A DNA stretch of 30,400 nt from NCBI GenBank assembly GCA_050330055.1, contig JBHJOF010000204.1, forward strand, positions 1 through 30,400, read 5' to 3'. Below, piece by piece: positions 14,921 to 22,536 of the stretch. The translations under genes and the position numbers were made by a program. The notes beneath the pieces were generated by a model. The model searched no databases. It had not been told where the DNA came from and saw only the letters and a list, made by a program, of their open reading frames with translations. Source of the DNA: JBHJOF01 sp050330055. Its GTDB lineage: Bacteria; Pseudomonadota; Alphaproteobacteria; Kiloniellales; JAKSDN01. Position 1 is the first letter of the stretch, and every line of letters begins with the position of its first letter.

Positions 14921-16036
14921 ATGACCATCCACATGGCCGGCCCCTGGATCACCGAGCACGAGGAGAAGATCGTGCTCGATGCGCTGCGCAACGGCTGGTA
15001 CGGCGATAGAGCCTATTGGTACGTCGAGACCTTCGAGCGCGAGTTCGCTGCCTGGCATGGACGCACCCATGCCCTCATGACGCCCAACTGCACGACGGCG
15101 ATCCACCTGCTGCTGGCCGGTCTCGACATCGGCGAGGGCTACGAGGTCATCGTGCCCGAGTGCACCTGGATCGCCACGGCAGCACCCATCACCTACCAGC
15201 GCGCGACCACCGTCTTCGCCGATATCGATCCAATCCACTGGTGCCTGACGCCGCAGAGCATCGAGGCGCGCATCAGCCCGCGTACCAAGGCGGTGATCGT
15301 GGTCGACCTGTTCGGCAACATGCCCGACTGGGACGGCATCTGTGCCGTCAGCGAGCGGCACGGCATCACCGTGATCGAGGACTCGGCCGAGGCGCTCGGC
15401 TCGACCTACAAGGGCATGCGGGCCGGCAAGTTCGGCGTCGGCTCGGTGTTCAGCTTCCACCGCACCAAGACGCTGACCACCGGCGAGGGCGGCATGCTGC
15501 TGCTGGACGACAAGGCACTGTTCGAGCGCTGCAAGTTCCTGCGTGACCATGGACGCGCCCCAGGGACCTACTTCAACACCGAGGTCACCTTCAAGTACAT
15601 GCCCTTCAACCTGCAGGCGGCGCTCGGCTATGCCCAGTTCCAGCGGATCGACGAGCTGGTCGAGCGTAAGCGTTGGATTTTCCGGCAGTTCGCCGAACGC
15701 TTGGCCGACATTCCGGACCTGCTGCTGAACCCGGAGCCCGCCGAGGTTCGCAATGGCTACTGGACGACGGCCCTGGTGTTCGGCCATTCCCACGGGCTCA
15801 CCAAGGAGAAGGCCATGGGCAGGCTGGAGGCGATGGGCCTGCCGGTGCGGCCCTTTTTCTATCCGCTGAGCGCACTGCCGGCCTATCCGGAGCACAACGA
15901 GAGCGGACGGCAAGCCAACCCGGTCAGCTACGACGTCTCGGCGCGCGGCATCAACGTGCCCTGTGCCCTGTCCCTGACCGAGGAGCAGATCGATACCTAC
16001 TGCGGTGGCCTGCGGAGACTGCTGGGCCGGGCATGA
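14921..16036 (+). CDS. DegT/DnrJ/EryC1 aminotransferase, perosamine-synthase-like
   Basis: This is a 371-residue PLP sugar aminotransferase. The Schiff-base lysine is K183 in FHRTKTLTTGEGG, D154 lies in IEDSAEALGS, and the cofactor phosphate segment is PNCTTAIHLLL (55-65). The TKTLTTGEGG and FNLQAALGYAQ signatures resemble C4-aminotransferases such as GDP-perosamine synthase, unlike the FdtB-like paralogue at 11493. The ATG at 14921 has an excellent AAGAGG six bases upstream (14909-14914). A TTG at 14873 is in frame but overlaps the preceding gene. It ends in an ATGA overlap with the FdtA-like ketoisomerase. It may use that enzyme's product or a separate 4-keto sugar; the sequence does not decide. 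Confidence 0.9.
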   Translation: MTIHMAGPWITEHEEKIVLDALRNGWYGDRAYWYVETFEREFAAWHGRTHALMTPNCTTAIHLLLAGLDIGEGYEVIVPECTWIATAAPITYQRATTVFADIDPIHWCLTPQSIEARISPRTKAVIVVDLFGNMPDWDGICAVSERHGITVIEDSAEALGSTYKGMRAGKFGVGSVFSFHRTKTLTTGEGGMLLLDDKALFERCKFLRDHGRAPGTYFNTEVTFKYMPFNLQAALGYAQFQRIDELVERKRWIFRQFAERLADIPDLLLNPEPAEVRNGYWTTALVFGHSHGLTKEKAMGRLEAMGLPVRPFFYPLSALPAYPEHNESGRQANPVSYDVSARGINVPCALSLTEEQIDTYCGGLRRLLGRA

Positions 16037-16497
16037 AGGCATTGACGACAGACAATCCCGTGCCGGCGCTGCACGGGCTGGGTGACGCACACCTCATCCC
16101 GCTCCCCTCGTTTCCCGCCGAGACCGGCACCCTCTGGGCCATGGAAGGCTGCGGGGCGATCCCCTTTGCGATCGCGCGCGTCTTCGGCATCCGCGCGCCG
16201 GCCGGGGCCAGGCGGGGCGCGCATGCACATCGGCGGTGCACGCAGGCCATGGTCTGTCTGAGCGGGCGATGCGAGATCATGCTCGATGACGGTGCATCGC
16301 AGGAGCCTTATCTGCTGTCGTTCGCGCAGGCCAGTGCGCTGCTGGTGCCGCCCTCGATCTGGGCGGAGCAGCGCTATCTCGACGACGATAGCGTCCTGCT
16401 CGTCCTCTGCGACCGGCCGTTCGAGCCTGAGGACTATATCCGCGACTACGACGCCTTCCTGGCCTGGCGGCAGGCCAGCTGTCCGGTGGAGCGCTGA
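16033..16497 (+). CDS. FdtA/QdtA (WxcM-like) sugar 3,4-ketoisomerase
   Basis: This is a 154-residue single cupin. The segment RRGAHAHRRCTQAMVCLSG carries the HxH pair of FdtA/QdtA ketoisomerases. It is followed by MLDDG, LLVPPSIWAEQRY and a C-terminal DYIRDYDAFLAW, all typical of the family. These enzymes convert dTDP-4-keto-6-deoxyglucose to the 3-keto isomer, which a DegT enzyme then aminates to a dTDP-3-amino-3,6-dideoxyhexose (Fuc3N or Qui3N type). The ATG at 16033 overlaps the aminotransferase stop (ATGA). Whether the 4-position ends galacto or gluco is not readable. No FdtC/QdtC acyltransferase is visible nearby. Confidence 0.87.
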   Translation: MKALTTDNPVPALHGLGDAHLIPLPSFPAETGTLWAMEGCGAIPFAIARVFGIRAPAGARRGAHAHRRCTQAMVCLSGRCEIMLDDGASQEPYLLSFAQASALLVPPSIWAEQRYLDDDSVLLVLCDRPFEPEDYIRDYDAFLAWRQASCPVER

Positions 16498-16506
16498 CGG
16501 GCAGGG

Positions 16507-17442
16507 ATGAAGATCGTCGTCACCGGTGCCCTGGGTCACATCGGCTCGCGCCTGATCCGTGTCCTGCCTGAGGTCCTGCCGGACCTCGAGCTCGTCTTGA
16601 TCGACGACCTGTCGGCGCAGCGCTACGCCTCGCTGTTCGACTTGCCGGCGTCGGCCCGCTACCGCTTCGTCGAGGGTGACGTGACCGCGATGGACCTCAA
16701 GCCGCTGCTCGCCGACGCCTGGGCCGTGGTCCATCTTGCCGCCATCACCGATGCCACCGGCAGCTTCGACAACCGCGAGGCGGTGGAGCGCAACAACTTC
16801 GGTGCCACGCAGCGGGTCGCTGAGGCCTGCGCCGAAGCCGGGGCGCGGCTAGTTCACCTTTCCTCGACCAGCGTCTACGGCAGCCAGGCCGCCAAGGTCG
16901 ACGAGACCTGCGCCGAGAACGAGCTTAGGCCGCAGAGCCCCTATGCCGAAACCAAGCTGCGCGAGGAGCGTCTGGTGCTCGACATGGCGCAGCGGGGCCT
17001 GTGGGCCGTCAGCTGCCGCTTCGGCACCATCTTCGGCACCTCGACCGGCATGCGGTTTCACACCGCGGTCAACAAGTTCTGCTGGCAGGCGGTGATGGGC
17101 CTGCCGCTCACGGTCTGGCGCACCGCCTACGAGCAGCGGCGACCCTATCTCGACCTGCAGGATGCCGTGCGCGCCGTTGCCCATTTCCTGAGGCAAGACC
17201 TGTTCGACGGGCGCATCTACAACGTGGTCACGCAGAACGCGACGGTGCGCGAGGTGGTGGACCATATCCGCGCCCACGTGCCGGACCTCAAGGTCGAGTT
17301 CGTCGATACGAGGATCATGAACCAGCTCTCCTTTGACGTAGAGAATGCGCGCATGACGGCAGCCGGTTTCCGCTTCGAGGGCGACCTGGGGCGGGGGATC
17401 GCCGAGACGGTCGCCCTGCTACGCCAGGCGAACGCGAGATGA
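16507..17442 (+). CDS. NAD-dependent epimerase/dehydratase (extended SDR)
   Basis: The protein has 311 residues with the N-terminal motif TGALGHIG (6-13), an acidic cofactor site LIDD (31-34), SSTSVYG (119-125) and the catalytic pair Y146-AET-K150. The dehydratase D-E pair is absent (STS instead of TDE), so it is more likely a 4-epimerase or a 4-keto reductase acting on a nucleotide sugar than a 4,6-dehydratase. It lies 9 bases after the FdtA-like gene and overlaps the cytidylyltransferase by ATGA. Its substrate could be on the dTDP branch or on the precursor of the CMP-sugar that follows. Confidence 0.87.
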   Translation: MKIVVTGALGHIGSRLIRVLPEVLPDLELVLIDDLSAQRYASLFDLPASARYRFVEGDVTAMDLKPLLADAWAVVHLAAITDATGSFDNREAVERNNFGATQRVAEACAEAGARLVHLSSTSVYGSQAAKVDETCAENELRPQSPYAETKLREERLVLDMAQRGLWAVSCRFGTIFGTSTGMRFHTAVNKFCWQAVMGLPLTVWRTAYEQRRPYLDLQDAVRAVAHFLRQDLFDGRIYNVVTQNATVREVVDHIRAHVPDLKVEFVDTRIMNQLSFDVENARMTAAGFRFEGDLGRGIAETVALLRQANAR

Positions 17443-18176
17443 CAGAGACCGTGAGTGCCTCGCCCCGTGCCCTCGGCGTGATTCCCGCCCGCGGCGGCTC
17501 CAAGCGCCTGCCGCGCAAGAACGTGCTGCCGGTAGCCGGGCATCCCCTGATCGCTCACACCATCATGGCGGCCCAGAAGGCAAGGCTGCTGACCGACTGG
17601 CTGGTGACCTCGGAGGACGACGAGATCATTGCCGTCGCCCGGCAGTACGGCGCGCCGGTGCCCTTCAAGCGCCCCGCCGAGCTCGCCGGCGACGAAGTCC
17701 GCAACATCGACACCGTGCGCCATGCCCTCGCTTTCATGGAGGGCTCCACGGGCGCGCCCTACGACATGGTCGTTCTCCTGCAGCCGACCTGTCCGATCCG
17801 CGATCCGGCCCACATCGACGAGGCGGTACGCCGGCTCTGGACCTCCGGCATGGACACGCTGGCCAGCGTCAAGGGTCCCCACAGGAAGCGGGATCCGATC
17901 CTCAAGGCGCTGCGGGACGGGGTGCTGGAGCCCTATTGCCGCGGCGAGGCGGACGGCGCCGAGGTCGAGCCCTTCTATCTCTACAACGCCTCGATCTATG
18001 CGGCGAAGCGGGACTACTTCCTGCGCGAGGGCAGGCTGATCTCGCGCCGCCAGGTCCCCCTGGTGATGGACCGCTTCCACTCGGCCGATGTCGACGAGAT
18101 GGCCGATGTCGTGCTCGTCGAGGCCTACTTCGCCCACCTCGCGCAGCAAACAAGCCCAAAGGGAGGCAGCGCATGA
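17439..18176 (+). CDS. Acylneuraminate cytidylyltransferase family protein (CMP-ulosonic acid synthetase)
   Basis: This is a 245-residue NeuA-type nucleotidyltransferase. It has the N-terminal motif VIPARGGSKRLPRKN (14-28), LLQPTCPIRDP, NASIYAAKR and the metal-binding aspartates in SADVDEMAD. The family activates ulosonic acids (Neu5Ac, KDN, legionaminate, pseudaminate) as CMP-sugars. The usual KGIPRKN reads KRLPRKN, so it is a divergent member. It could serve the NeuB product made from 2786, although the gene lies 13 kb away, or the product of the aldolase gene that overlaps its stop codon (ATGA). The assignment to the family is firm; the sugar acid is not known. Confidence 0.88.
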   Translation: MTETVSASPRALGVIPARGGSKRLPRKNVLPVAGHPLIAHTIMAAQKARLLTDWLVTSEDDEIIAVARQYGAPVPFKRPAELAGDEVRNIDTVRHALAFMEGSTGAPYDMVVLLQPTCPIRDPAHIDEAVRRLWTSGMDTLASVKGPHRKRDPILKALRDGVLEPYCRGEADGAEVEPFYLYNASIYAAKRDYFLREGRLISRRQVPLVMDRFHSADVDEMADVVLVEAYFAHLAQQTSPKGGSA

Positions 18177-19090
18177 TCGAGACCCGAGCGATCGAGGGCG
18201 TCGTGCCCGTGGTCCAGACTCCCCTGCAGGCGGATGGCTCCGTCGACGACAAGGGGCAGCGGCGCCTGATCGAGTTCCTAATTGGCAAGGAGGTGGCCGG
18301 CTTCTGGTGCCTGGGCACCGGCAGCGAGGACATGGACCTGACCTTCGACAAGCGGCTGACCGCCGCCCGCGCGGTCTGCGAAGCGAATGCCGGGCGCAAG
18401 CCGCTGGTGCTGGGCGCCGGCTTCTTCGCGCTCGAGGACATGCTGACCTTCATCGACGCGACAAGCGACCTGGAGTTCGACGCCTATCACGTCATGCCCT
18501 ACCACCCGCTGCTCAGCCTGGAGCGCATGGACTGGATGTACCGGCACATCGCCGATCACGCTTCGAAGCCGCTCTGGATGTATACCAGCGCCAATTGGTG
18601 CCGGCCCTTCCCGCCGGACTTCGTGGCCGGCCTGAAGGAGCATCCGAACATCGCCGGCATCAAGTTCTCCAGCTCCAACACCGTCGACCAACTCAAGGTG
18701 CTCGCTATGGCCGCGCCGGGTTTCCAGGTCATCACCGCAGTGGCCAACCAGTGGTACGCCGCGCTGGCCATGGGCAGCCGGGCCGGCACCACCAGCCTGG
18801 CCGGCCCGCTGCCGGAGCCGCTGCAGGAAATTCACCGCCTCTTTGTCGCCGGCGATCTGGCTGCCGCGCTGGAGAAACAGCGGGGCCTCATGAGGTTTCT
18901 CGGCATGATGCCGAAGGGCTCGAAGCGCGACAACTTCCTGACCGGCGCCGAGGAGAAGTACATGCTCTCGCTGCGCGGTATCTGCGAGCCGCACATGACC
19001 GGCTACTACCGCGCCCTCGACGCGGACGAGCAGGCGCAGGTCAGGGCCGCTCTCGAAAGCTGTTGCTACATGCAGTACATCAAGGGCTGA
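18173..19090 (+). CDS. DapA/NanA-family class I aldolase (pyruvate-dependent)
   Basis: This is a 305-residue TIM-barrel of the dihydrodipicolinate synthase / N-acetylneuraminate lyase family. The Schiff-base lysine is K164 in AGIKFSSSN, and Y137 in MYTSANW occupies the catalytic tyrosine position. The carboxylate-binding motif, usually GTTGE, reads GTGSEDMDLT (48-57). Members join or split pyruvate and an aldehyde. The start is ATG 18173, with a strong GGGAGG at 18161-18166; the in-frame GTG/ATG codons upstream lie inside the cytidylyltransferase gene. Overlap with the NeuA-like gene and immediate abutment with the transketolase suggest a role in making or salvaging the sugar acid rather than lysine synthesis. 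A lyase for breakdown is the alternative. Confidence 0.87.
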   Translation: MIETRAIEGVVPVVQTPLQADGSVDDKGQRRLIEFLIGKEVAGFWCLGTGSEDMDLTFDKRLTAARAVCEANAGRKPLVLGAGFFALEDMLTFIDATSDLEFDAYHVMPYHPLLSLERMDWMYRHIADHASKPLWMYTSANWCRPFPPDFVAGLKEHPNIAGIKFSSSNTVDQLKVLAMAAPGFQVITAVANQWYAALAMGSRAGTTSLAGPLPEPLQEIHRLFVAGDLAAALEKQRGLMRFLGMMPKGSKRDNFLTGAEEKYMLSLRGICEPHMTGYYRALDADEQAQVRAALESCCYMQYIKG

Positions 19091-21004
19091 GTGGCAGACG
19101 GCATGAGCTCTCTCGCCTTCGTCCCCCGCGCCGAGTTCGATCGCGCGCGCAGTCTCGACGGCTTGGCGGCCGATCGCGCCGATCTCTTCGCCACGCTGGC
19201 GCGCATCAACACGCTCTCGATGATCGCCTGTGCCGGCTCGGGCCACATCGGCTCCAGCTTCTCGAGCCTGGACATCGTCTCCTGGCTGCACCTCAACGAA
19301 ATGCAGCTCGGCGAGGTGGGAGACGGCGCCGGCGACCTCTTCTACTCGTCGAAAGGCCATGACGCACCCGGCCTCTACAGCGTGCTGATCGGCCTGGGCC
19401 GCCTGCCCGAGGAGCTGCTGACGCGGCTGCGGCGCCTCGGCGGCCTGCCGGGCCACCCTGACCGAACCCTGACGCCGGGGATCGAGGCCAATACCGGCTC
19501 GCTCGGCATGGGCATCTCGAAGGCCAAGGGGATTGCCTTGGGCGACCGGCTGGCCGGCCGGGCGCGGCGCCTCTACGTCATGGCCGGCGACGGCGAATTG
19601 CAGGAGGGTCAGATCTGGGAGTCCCTGGGCTCGGCGGTCCGCCAGGGCCTCTCGGCCATCACCGTGATCGTCGATCACAACAAGGTGCAGTCCGACACTT
19701 ATGTTGCCGAGACCGCCGACCTGGGCGACCTCGCGGCGAAGTTCGCCGCCTTCGGCTGGCACGTCCAGGGCTGCGACGGCCACGACCTGGCGGCGCTGGA
19801 GTGCGCCCTGGCGGCGGCGCGAGCTGACGAGCGGCCGAGCGTGATCATCGCCGACACCGTCAAGGGCCGCGGCGTCTCCTTCATGGAGCACACGGCGATG
19901 GACGGCCCCTGGTACCGCTACCACTCGGGCGCGCCGTCGCCGGACGACTACGCGCGCGCCCTCGACGAGCTGGCGGGGCGGGCCCGGGAGCAGTTCTCGG
20001 CGCTCGGGTCGGAGGGGCCGGCCCTTGTCGAGCGGCAGAAGCCGGCGCCGCCCGTCGCGCCGAACGCCGAGCCGCAGCGCCTGGTCAAGGCCTACGGCGA
20101 GGCGCTGCTGGATGCGGCCGCGCGGGACACACGCATCGTCGCGCTCGACGCCGATCTGGTGCTCGACACCGGCCTGATACCTTTTCGCGAGCGCTTCCCC
20201 GAGCGCTTCGTCGAGTGCGGCATCGCCGAGCAGGACATGGTGTCCCAGGCGGGCGGCCTGGCGCTCGCCGGCATGCTGCCGGTCGTCCACTCCTTCGCCT
20301 GCTTTCTTACGCCGCGCGCCAACGAGCAGGTCTACAACAACGCCACCGAGGGGACAAAGGCCGTCTACGTCGGCTCCCTGGCGGGGCTGGTGCCCGGCAT
20401 GCCGGGACATTCGCACCAGTCGGTGCGCGACATCGCGCTGATGGGCTGCGTGCCGGGGCTGGTGGCACTCGAGCCGAGCTGCGCGGCCGAGGTCCCCCTG
20501 ATCCTCGACTACGCTCTGCGCGCCCACCCAGGCAGCAGCTACATCCGCCTGGTGTCGATCCCCTGCGCGCTGCCCTTCGTGTTGCCGGAGGGATACCGCT
20601 TGGAAGAGGGCAGGGGCGTCGCTCTGACCGACGGCGAGGACGCGGTGCTCATCACCTACGGCCCCGTGCTGCTGGCGGAGGCCTTTCAGGCCGCCATGCT
20701 GCTACAGCCGCGCGGCATCGGGCTCAAGGTCGTCAACCTGCCCTGGCTCAACCGGGTGGATGATGCCTGGCTGCGAGACACGGTCGGCGGGGTGCGTTAC
20801 GTCTTCACTGTAGATAATCACTTCCTGGCTGGCGGGCAGGGCGAACGGGTCGCCGCGCGCCTGGCGGCCATGGCCGGATCGCCGCCGGTGACCTGCCTCG
20901 GCCTGACCGAGGTTCCGGCCTGCGGCCAGAACGCCGAGGTGCTGCGGCACCACGGTCTGGACGCGGAGTCCTTGGCGACGACGGTTGCGCGGGCGCTGCC
21001 GTGA
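19091..21004 (+). CDS. Transketolase-like thiamine diphosphate enzyme, single chain
   Basis: The protein has 637 residues. It has the N-terminal ThDP-binding domain with HIGSSFSSLD (52-61), SKGHDAPGLY (88-97), and the cofactor motif GDGELQEGQIWE (167-178) ending in N197. The pyrimidine-binding domain follows (about 330-500) with the catalytic glutamate E380 in CGIAEQDM, then the C-terminal transketolase domain. It joins in one chain what is often split in two in sugar and secondary-metabolite clusters. It transfers a two-carbon ketol unit between sugars. It starts at GTG 19091, next to the aldolase stop, with AAGG just upstream; an ATG at 19103 is possible. It ends in a GTGA overlap with the capsule-protein gene. 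A pathway role in the cluster is inferred from this packing. Confidence 0.9.
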   Translation: MADGMSSLAFVPRAEFDRARSLDGLAADRADLFATLARINTLSMIACAGSGHIGSSFSSLDIVSWLHLNEMQLGEVGDGAGDLFYSSKGHDAPGLYSVLIGLGRLPEELLTRLRRLGGLPGHPDRTLTPGIEANTGSLGMGISKAKGIALGDRLAGRARRLYVMAGDGELQEGQIWESLGSAVRQGLSAITVIVDHNKVQSDTYVAETADLGDLAAKFAAFGWHVQGCDGHDLAALECALAAARADERPSVIIADTVKGRGVSFMEHTAMDGPWYRYHSGAPSPDDYARALDELAGRAREQFSALGSEGPALVERQKPAPPVAPNAEPQRLVKAYGEALLDAAARDTRIVALDADLVLDTGLIPFRERFPERFVECGIAEQDMVSQAGGLALAGMLPVVHSFACFLTPRANEQVYNNATEGTKAVYVGSLAGLVPGMPGHSHQSVRDIALMGCVPGLVALEPSCAAEVPLILDYALRAHPGSSYIRLVSIPCALPFVLPEGYRLEEGRGVALTDGEDAVLITYGPVLLAEAFQAAMLLQPRGIGLKVVNLPWLNRVDDAWLRDTVGGVRYVFTVDNHFLAGGQGERVAARLAAMAGSPPVTCLGLTEVPACGQNAEVLRHHGLDAESLATTVARALP

Positions 21005-22533
21005 GCGGAGCGGGCCCGACCGTGGCGCGCCGCGTTCTCTTCCTGACGCACAACCAGCGCCATGACTATCTGAAAGACCTGGTGGCGCACGCCCAGCGCA
21101 GCGAGCGCTGGCGGCTCGGCATCCTGTCGCAATACGACATGCCGTCGTACTACGCAGATCTCGACTTCGCGCCCGAAGACTTATTCGTGCTGCCCGACTT
21201 GGGGCGTCCGGCCGACTGGGAACGCGATCCCGACCAGTCGGAGCGGGTCTGGCCGATGATCGCCACCTGCGAGCGGCAGACCGGCGTGCCGATCCATCGC
21301 ATCGTGCTGGCCGGCGAGCGCACCATGGGACGCGGCTACGCGCGGCGGTTCTATCACTGGCCCGCCACGGCGATCCTGAAGCGGGCGCTGCGGGACAACA
21401 GCGAGCCGGCGCGCATGGCCGCCCGGCTGTTCGCCTTTATCGACGGTGTACTCGACCGCTTCCGGCCTGACCTGATCGTGGCCGGCCAGGCGGCCTCGCC
21501 CGACGGCTACGTTCTGGCAGTGCTGGCAGAGACCAGGGGCATTCCGCTGCTGATCAACCGGCCCTCGAAGATCCTCTCGGGGCGCTGCTTCTGGACGACC
21601 GATCGGGGCATGCTCAACACCGCTGCCGAAGCGCTCTACGCCGAAAGGGCAAAGGCAGGGGCGGCTCCGGGCCAGACGGCCCGCGCGCATCTCGAGAGGT
21701 TCCGCGAAACGCCGAAGACCGTCGCCTACATCCGGCGCAACTGGGACCTCGCCGCCTCGCGGACCTGGCTGCGCCGGCACCGGAACTTGGCGATCATGGC
21801 CGCCGGCAAGGCGAAATGGTGGCTGACCGGGCGAAAAAGCCCGGAGCCGAACCCGCCCTTTGCCAGGGCCTGGGAGTTCTATCGCACCGCCTTCCTGGCG
21901 GCGCGGCAGCGACGGCTCTTTGCAACGCTCGACGAGGCCGAGCTGGCCCCGATGCGCTATGTGCTGATGGCCCTGCACAAGGAGCCCGAACTGGCGATCA
22001 ACGTCCAGAACCCGCAATGGCACAGCCAGCAGGACCTGGTCGCCCAGGTCAGCGCCAACCTGCCGGCCGGTTACCGTCTCCTGGTGCGCGACCACCGCTT
22101 CAACGAAGGGCGCCGGCCGATGGCCTATTTGCGTGATCTGGCGGGGCTCCCGGGTGTCGTGCTGATCTCGCCCGTCGATCCGCAGTTCAAGTACATCCGC
22201 AACGCTGAACTGATCGTTTCCGACAATGGAACGACCGGCTGGGAAGGGCTGATCTTCGGCAAGCGGGTGGTGTCGGTCGGGCGCAACTACTATCAGTGCG
22301 TCGGCCTGGCGGAGCAGGTGAGTGATCCGTCCCGCCTGGGCGACGTCTTTATCCGTCGCCTTGCCGAGTCGGAAGTCTCCGAACCGGAGGAGTGGGATCG
22401 GCGTCTCGCCCTCTACATCGAGGCCGAAGCGGAAACGACGGTGCCGGAAGATGCGGCGGCCCACAGCGAAAGCATCCGGATGCTCGCCGAGCTGCTCCGG
22501 CCGCTGGCGGACAAGGCGGCAAGGATCGCCTGA
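21001..22533 (+). CDS. Capsule polysaccharide biosynthesis protein, KpsC/KpsS-like
   Basis: The 510-residue protein has a GT-B build. An N-terminal Rossmann-like start (RRVLFLTHNQRHDYL) and a C-terminal Capsule_synth-like domain (about 320-450) with MALHKEPE near residue 327, LLVRDHRFN, and SDNGTTGWEGLIFGKRVV at 407 onward resemble KpsC/KpsS. KpsC and KpsS are CMP-Kdo-using transferases that build the lipid-linked capsule anchor. A relative here could use the CMP-activated sugar acid made by the upstream genes; that link is inference. It starts at GTG 21001, overlapping the transketolase stop. The next gene begins 3 bases after its own stop, so it is part of the same run. Confidence 0.75.
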   Translation: MSGAGPTVARRVLFLTHNQRHDYLKDLVAHAQRSERWRLGILSQYDMPSYYADLDFAPEDLFVLPDLGRPADWERDPDQSERVWPMIATCERQTGVPIHRIVLAGERTMGRGYARRFYHWPATAILKRALRDNSEPARMAARLFAFIDGVLDRFRPDLIVAGQAASPDGYVLAVLAETRGIPLLINRPSKILSGRCFWTTDRGMLNTAAEALYAERAKAGAAPGQTARAHLERFRETPKTVAYIRRNWDLAASRTWLRRHRNLAIMAAGKAKWWLTGRKSPEPNPPFARAWEFYRTAFLAARQRRLFATLDEAELAPMRYVLMALHKEPELAINVQNPQWHSQQDLVAQVSANLPAGYRLLVRDHRFNEGRRPMAYLRDLAGLPGVVLISPVDPQFKYIRNAELIVSDNGTTGWEGLIFGKRVVSVGRNYYQCVGLAEQVSDPSRLGDVFIRRLAESEVSEPEEWDRRLALYIEAEAETTVPEDAAAHSESIRMLAELLRPLADKAARIA

Positions 22534-22536
22534 TCC

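Noticed and set aside
15673..16032. Longer N-terminus for the FdtA-like gene (in-frame start at 15673)
   Set aside because: It lies inside the aminotransferase gene in another frame; the ATG at 16033 gives the normal single-cupin length.
17936..18172. Longer N-terminus for the aldolase (in-frame start at 17936)
   Set aside because: The extra residues are an off-frame reading of the cytidylyltransferase gene; the ATG at 18173 has a strong GGGAGG site and starts where the family does.
18278..20527. Very long antisense open frame (about 749 codons) across the aldolase and transketolase genes
   Set aside because: It lies opposite two clear enzyme genes with full active-site motifs; its translation has no recognisable domain and is rich in R, A, G, H and Q, as expected for the complement of G+C-biased codons.
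19091..21004. Housekeeping transketolase of the pentose phosphate pathway
   Set aside because: It cannot be excluded by fold alone, but overlap or abutment with glycan genes on both sides makes a dedicated cluster role more likely.
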